64,000 bases of DNA from positions 4,132,932 through 4,196,931 of the forward strand of contig OY848925.1 in assembly GCA_963693285.1 (NCBI GenBank), written 5' to 3'. The stretch is from Xestospongia muta (taxonomy: Eukaryota; Porifera; Demospongiae; Haplosclerida; Petrosiidae). The position numbers and the translations under genes are program-made. Shown here in pieces: positions 61,164 through 64,000 of this stretch. Within the stretch, counting starts at the first letter, position 1. The number at the start of each line of letters is the position of its first letter. Under the pieces are notes generated by a model. That model did not search any database. It was not told the origin of the DNA and saw only the letters and a program-made list of their open reading frames with translations.

Positions 61164-62315
61164 TTAAGTGTCTGAGTGGGCAATACATTGAGGTGGACCC
61201 AAACATCGAATTACATTATCCAACCAAAGAGAAGGACCGTTTAAACGGATTTCAACCCAGCATGGAGTGCTAGTGATGTCATGCCGACGATAATCAGCTC
61301 CCCAACCCTTGACAAAACTAACCCTAATGATACAGAGACGATAAAGTCGATAAATATCTTCACATTGTAAACGAACAGCTTCTTCTAGACAATCAGCAAA
61401 GTCTTTATAATCAAACAAATCCAAGTAAGATCCAGGAATAACTTTAGTCACTGTCACAGGACAATAACCATTACGAACATTACTACTGGGTGACTGAACA
61501 AAAATGCTGTAATCACTCAAACATTCAACATAGACATTGCTGCCTGTTTTAAATACACGAAGGCCCTTTCCAATGTAGCGTCGAGTCTTTATGGTTACTT
61601 CGTCACGGTTGGTATTGGAAAAACGGCCAATGCAATATTGGTCTTTAGAAATTGGAGAAGTATATCCATCAACAGTGAATATTGAGTTAGTGGCATTAAA
61701 AGTGTCACCAATTTGAGTGTTTAGTTCATAATAATGAACGAAACACTAAACTGCAGGCTCAGAAACTGGTGAATAGTTTACTAAAATGAAAATTGGAAAT
61801 TAAAAGGCAATAAAAAAGAGCTTACTAGGTGATGGTACTTCTAGCGATGTCACTAAAGACCCACATGATGGAGATGAAGCACAGGGTACAGTTTCGTCTA
61901 AACAAATAATAGTACTATGTAATCTACAGTGCAAATAAGCCACACCTACCCTAAACTTAATGTCACTGTATGAAAATATATCAAAACTTCTGAACATTGT
62001 AATTTAATTTATTTTGTATAATTATATCACAAGTATTTGAGTGTATGAACAATAAGGCAAGCTATGCAAGTGGTATTTTTAATTTGAGAATGAGGAGAGC
62101 CTTGTGAAAGCAGTCAAAATAATCCTTTTAACCGAACAGTATTACTGATAAACCTTAATCATTACCTCAGGCAATTAGAGTATATATATGTGTGTGTATA
62201 TATATTTGATGTCATCATCAAGACAACTTACCTGAATAGAGAGAAGGAGGGACAGCTGTTGGAAATGAATGATAAGCATGGTCAAAGTGTGTCAATTGTG
62301 GCAACACTAATGGAT

Positions 62316-62352
<37 letters not shown>

Positions 62353-64000
62353 TAAGTAATAATATTTAATTTACTTCTAATTTACTTTTTTCATGATTAT
62401 GCCAATATAGTACGTATTTATATACTCATAATTATATACTAATTATATACTTAATCATGACATTCTATCTAGTTTCTAAATATATGCTCTCATGAAATTC
62501 ATTTTAACCTGATATATCTTTCTAACTACCTTAAAGTCATTACTATCATCATTCAGGTGTTTCTAAATTGTTGCTCTCTTTATCAAACAGCATTTACTGA
62601 ATATGAATGTGTTATAATTCTGCTTTGTTTTCACTATTATTTACAAGTCTAAGTGTTATAATGCCATTGTCAATCTCTATTTCTACACACAGGCTTGTCA
62701 GATAGCTCATGGTAACAAATCATATGTGTTAATGCATCCAATGACCTCAACACTGTTATCACACTCTGGTAGACTGGTACTAAGACAATGAACATTAATA
62801 TTTCAGAATAATCACACATTACCTGGTACTTTGACAAGCTCATAATGGTAAGGATTAATGCAAATGTCCTTGTTCTTGCTTCTATAAGGAAAATGACAAC
62901 TGCTTATGGAAGTTAAGTCATTGTGGTTCTGCAAATCAGGCCATCTCCATGCACGGCAAGAAATAAGGTGAGGCATAGCCTTCCTATAAGAAATATCATA
63001 GCAAATTACTAACATATAAACAATTAAAAACATTAAACAATAAAAATGCTTTGTCTATAGGCAAGGACATTGTATAATACAAAATACAGAAAACGTTCCA
63101 TAATTCAAACTATAAATATGTATACATATCCTATAGTAGTAATGAAAGTACTGAACAGTTTGTCATCAAAATAAAAGTGTTATTAAAAAGTGGCATTTTA
63201 ATTAGAACTGTATTTATAGATATTACTATGTGAAGTTATGAAACAAGAAATGAATGTGCTACTGGTTAATGTGTCCAATTTTTGTTATTAAGCACTTTGT
63301 GGTTTCTCTACTTCATGTTTTGATAATAATGGCCTATAATTATTTTATATGGCAATAGTGTCGTAAAATAGTTTCTACATTTAGAAACTAATTTGGATAG
63401 ATCACATGTACTGTTAGTCTGGCTGCTCAGACCCAAACCCCTACTTATTGAACAACAGGCAGGAGAAGGGTCTGGTACAATGCTGTACTGGAGTTTGTTC
63501 AAGGCATCGGAAAAGTATCGTGGCAATATTGGTTCAGAATATTAGAGGTTATATTGTATAGTACAACATTTCTTGTACTAACGTGTCAGTAACATTAATA
63601 CTAATAGACTCAGCTATGTGAATTGAATAATGAGATCAGTTACACTAATATCATGATAGTCTATGGTTAACAATAGTCTTGCATAGGCAGCCCCTCCCTT
63701 AACTGAATAGGAGGGGTTGGCTACATGAGATTAAATTGACGTGTGTGCTGAGGGTCACATAGTTTGTTTGATTATGTCAAAATAATCAGATGTTAAAACA
63801 GAAGAAAAAAATTGTATTTTCTTACCTTTGACTATCTGAGGATTGATTAATGACAACACACAAAGTGGATTCTTTACCGTGACCTACTAGAGACTTTTCC
63901 AGTTCTAGTAGATCTTTCTTACTTAACTTCTTTAAAATAGTCTTGACAACTTTATCAACTTGGTCCTCGTCAGAAGGGACTTTAATATGAGACAAAAGTC
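61164..64000 (-). CDS. SMAD transcription factor, 5' end outside window; nonsense codon in MH2
   Basis: Exons from the right: 63826 to beyond 64000, 62983-62823, 62306-62232, 61897-61826 and 61780-61164, phases consistent. The first two give most of an MH1 domain, with zinc ligands C-C-C-H in STLCVV, ISSCHF, KDICIN and NPYHY, and the WRWPDL motif. The linker is short. MH2 has TRRYIGKG, ECLSDYSIFVQS and the L3 region YRRHDITSTPCW. The C-terminus ends HSDT, not the R-SMAD SSxS. Known role: TGF-beta/BMP effector, cytoplasm to nucleus. L3 mixes an R typical of SMAD2/3 and a D typical of SMAD1/5. In this copy TAG (minus strand, 61748-61746) replaces the conserved MH2 tryptophan codon kept as TGG at 55212-55210. 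As assembled, the protein would end before MH2. Gene identity is firm; activity is doubtful. Confidence 0.85.
62319..62350. repeat. (TA)n microsatellite in SMAD intron
   Basis: Sixteen or so TA units just upstream, on the gene's strand, of the 62306-62232 exon acceptor. It could affect splicing of that small exon. Confidence 0.85.

Larger units (their letters stand above)
55310..61845. repeat. Tandem duplication, unit 2 (6,536 bp)
   Basis: Begins exactly where unit 1 ends (CTAGC then TTTTTATACTG). Its right border at 61845 lies inside a SMAD linker exon, where CTAGC is followed by native SMAD sequence. It holds the kelch 5' exons of the chimera, a transposase relic with MITE, FzL-D2 and the native SMAD 3' exons. 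Confidence 0.92.

Noticed and set aside
1..64000. tRNA, rRNA or CRISPR content
   Set aside because: No cloverleaf with A/B boxes, no rRNA-like stretch and no regularly spaced repeats were recognised. The repeats present are explained by duplications and transposons.

Overview
This is an AT-rich eukaryotic window from an invertebrate animal, most likely a demosponge close to Amphimedon queenslandica. The inference rests on three points: very short introns (39 to about 60 bp) with GT-AG borders between small exons; a kelch, coiled-coil and kinase gene beside a SMAD gene; and a tandem expansion of Frizzled-like receptors. Species identity was not searched.

Positions 1-35,800 hold a birth-and-death array of a ten-exon Frizzled-like 7TM receptor family (called FzL here). 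It has a ten-cysteine, Frizzled-CRD-like ectodomain encoded in two exons. Three genes are intact by exon phase: FzL-A (1461-5425, 586 aa), FzL-C (15238-18729, 623 aa) and FzL-F (26787-30049, 605 aa). Around them lie many broken copies on both strands. Four decayed copies of a POT/SLC15-like peptide transporter are interspersed. POT and FzL fragments occur together as a composite unit that has been duplicated at least three times. A hAT relic sits at about 18.95-20.76 kb.

Positions 35,800-44,600 hold a Ty3/Gypsy retrotransposon with two LTRs (35801-40203) and several disabling breaks, a minus-strand FzL pseudogene with an embedded transposase fragment, and inverted pieces of a second Gypsy family.

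Positions 45,018-64,000 hold a minus-strand gene with kelch repeats, coiled coil and kinase (865 aa), then a near-identical 6,536-bp direct tandem duplication (48774-55309 and 55310-61845), then a minus-strand SMAD gene that runs off the right edge. The duplication joins the 5' exons of the kelch gene to the last two exons of SMAD. The join falls inside an exon and keeps the reading frame and splice sites, which predicts a 442-aa kelch-SMAD MH2 chimera at 54628-56040. The full-length SMAD copy carries TAG at the conserved MH2 tryptophan, while the chimera keeps TGG. These are the most notable observations, together with the receptor array.

The likely roles are reception (FzL), transport (POT) and intracellular signalling (kelch-kinase, SMAD). 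Nothing in the sequence shows that they act in one pathway. No tRNA, rRNA or CRISPR was recognised.
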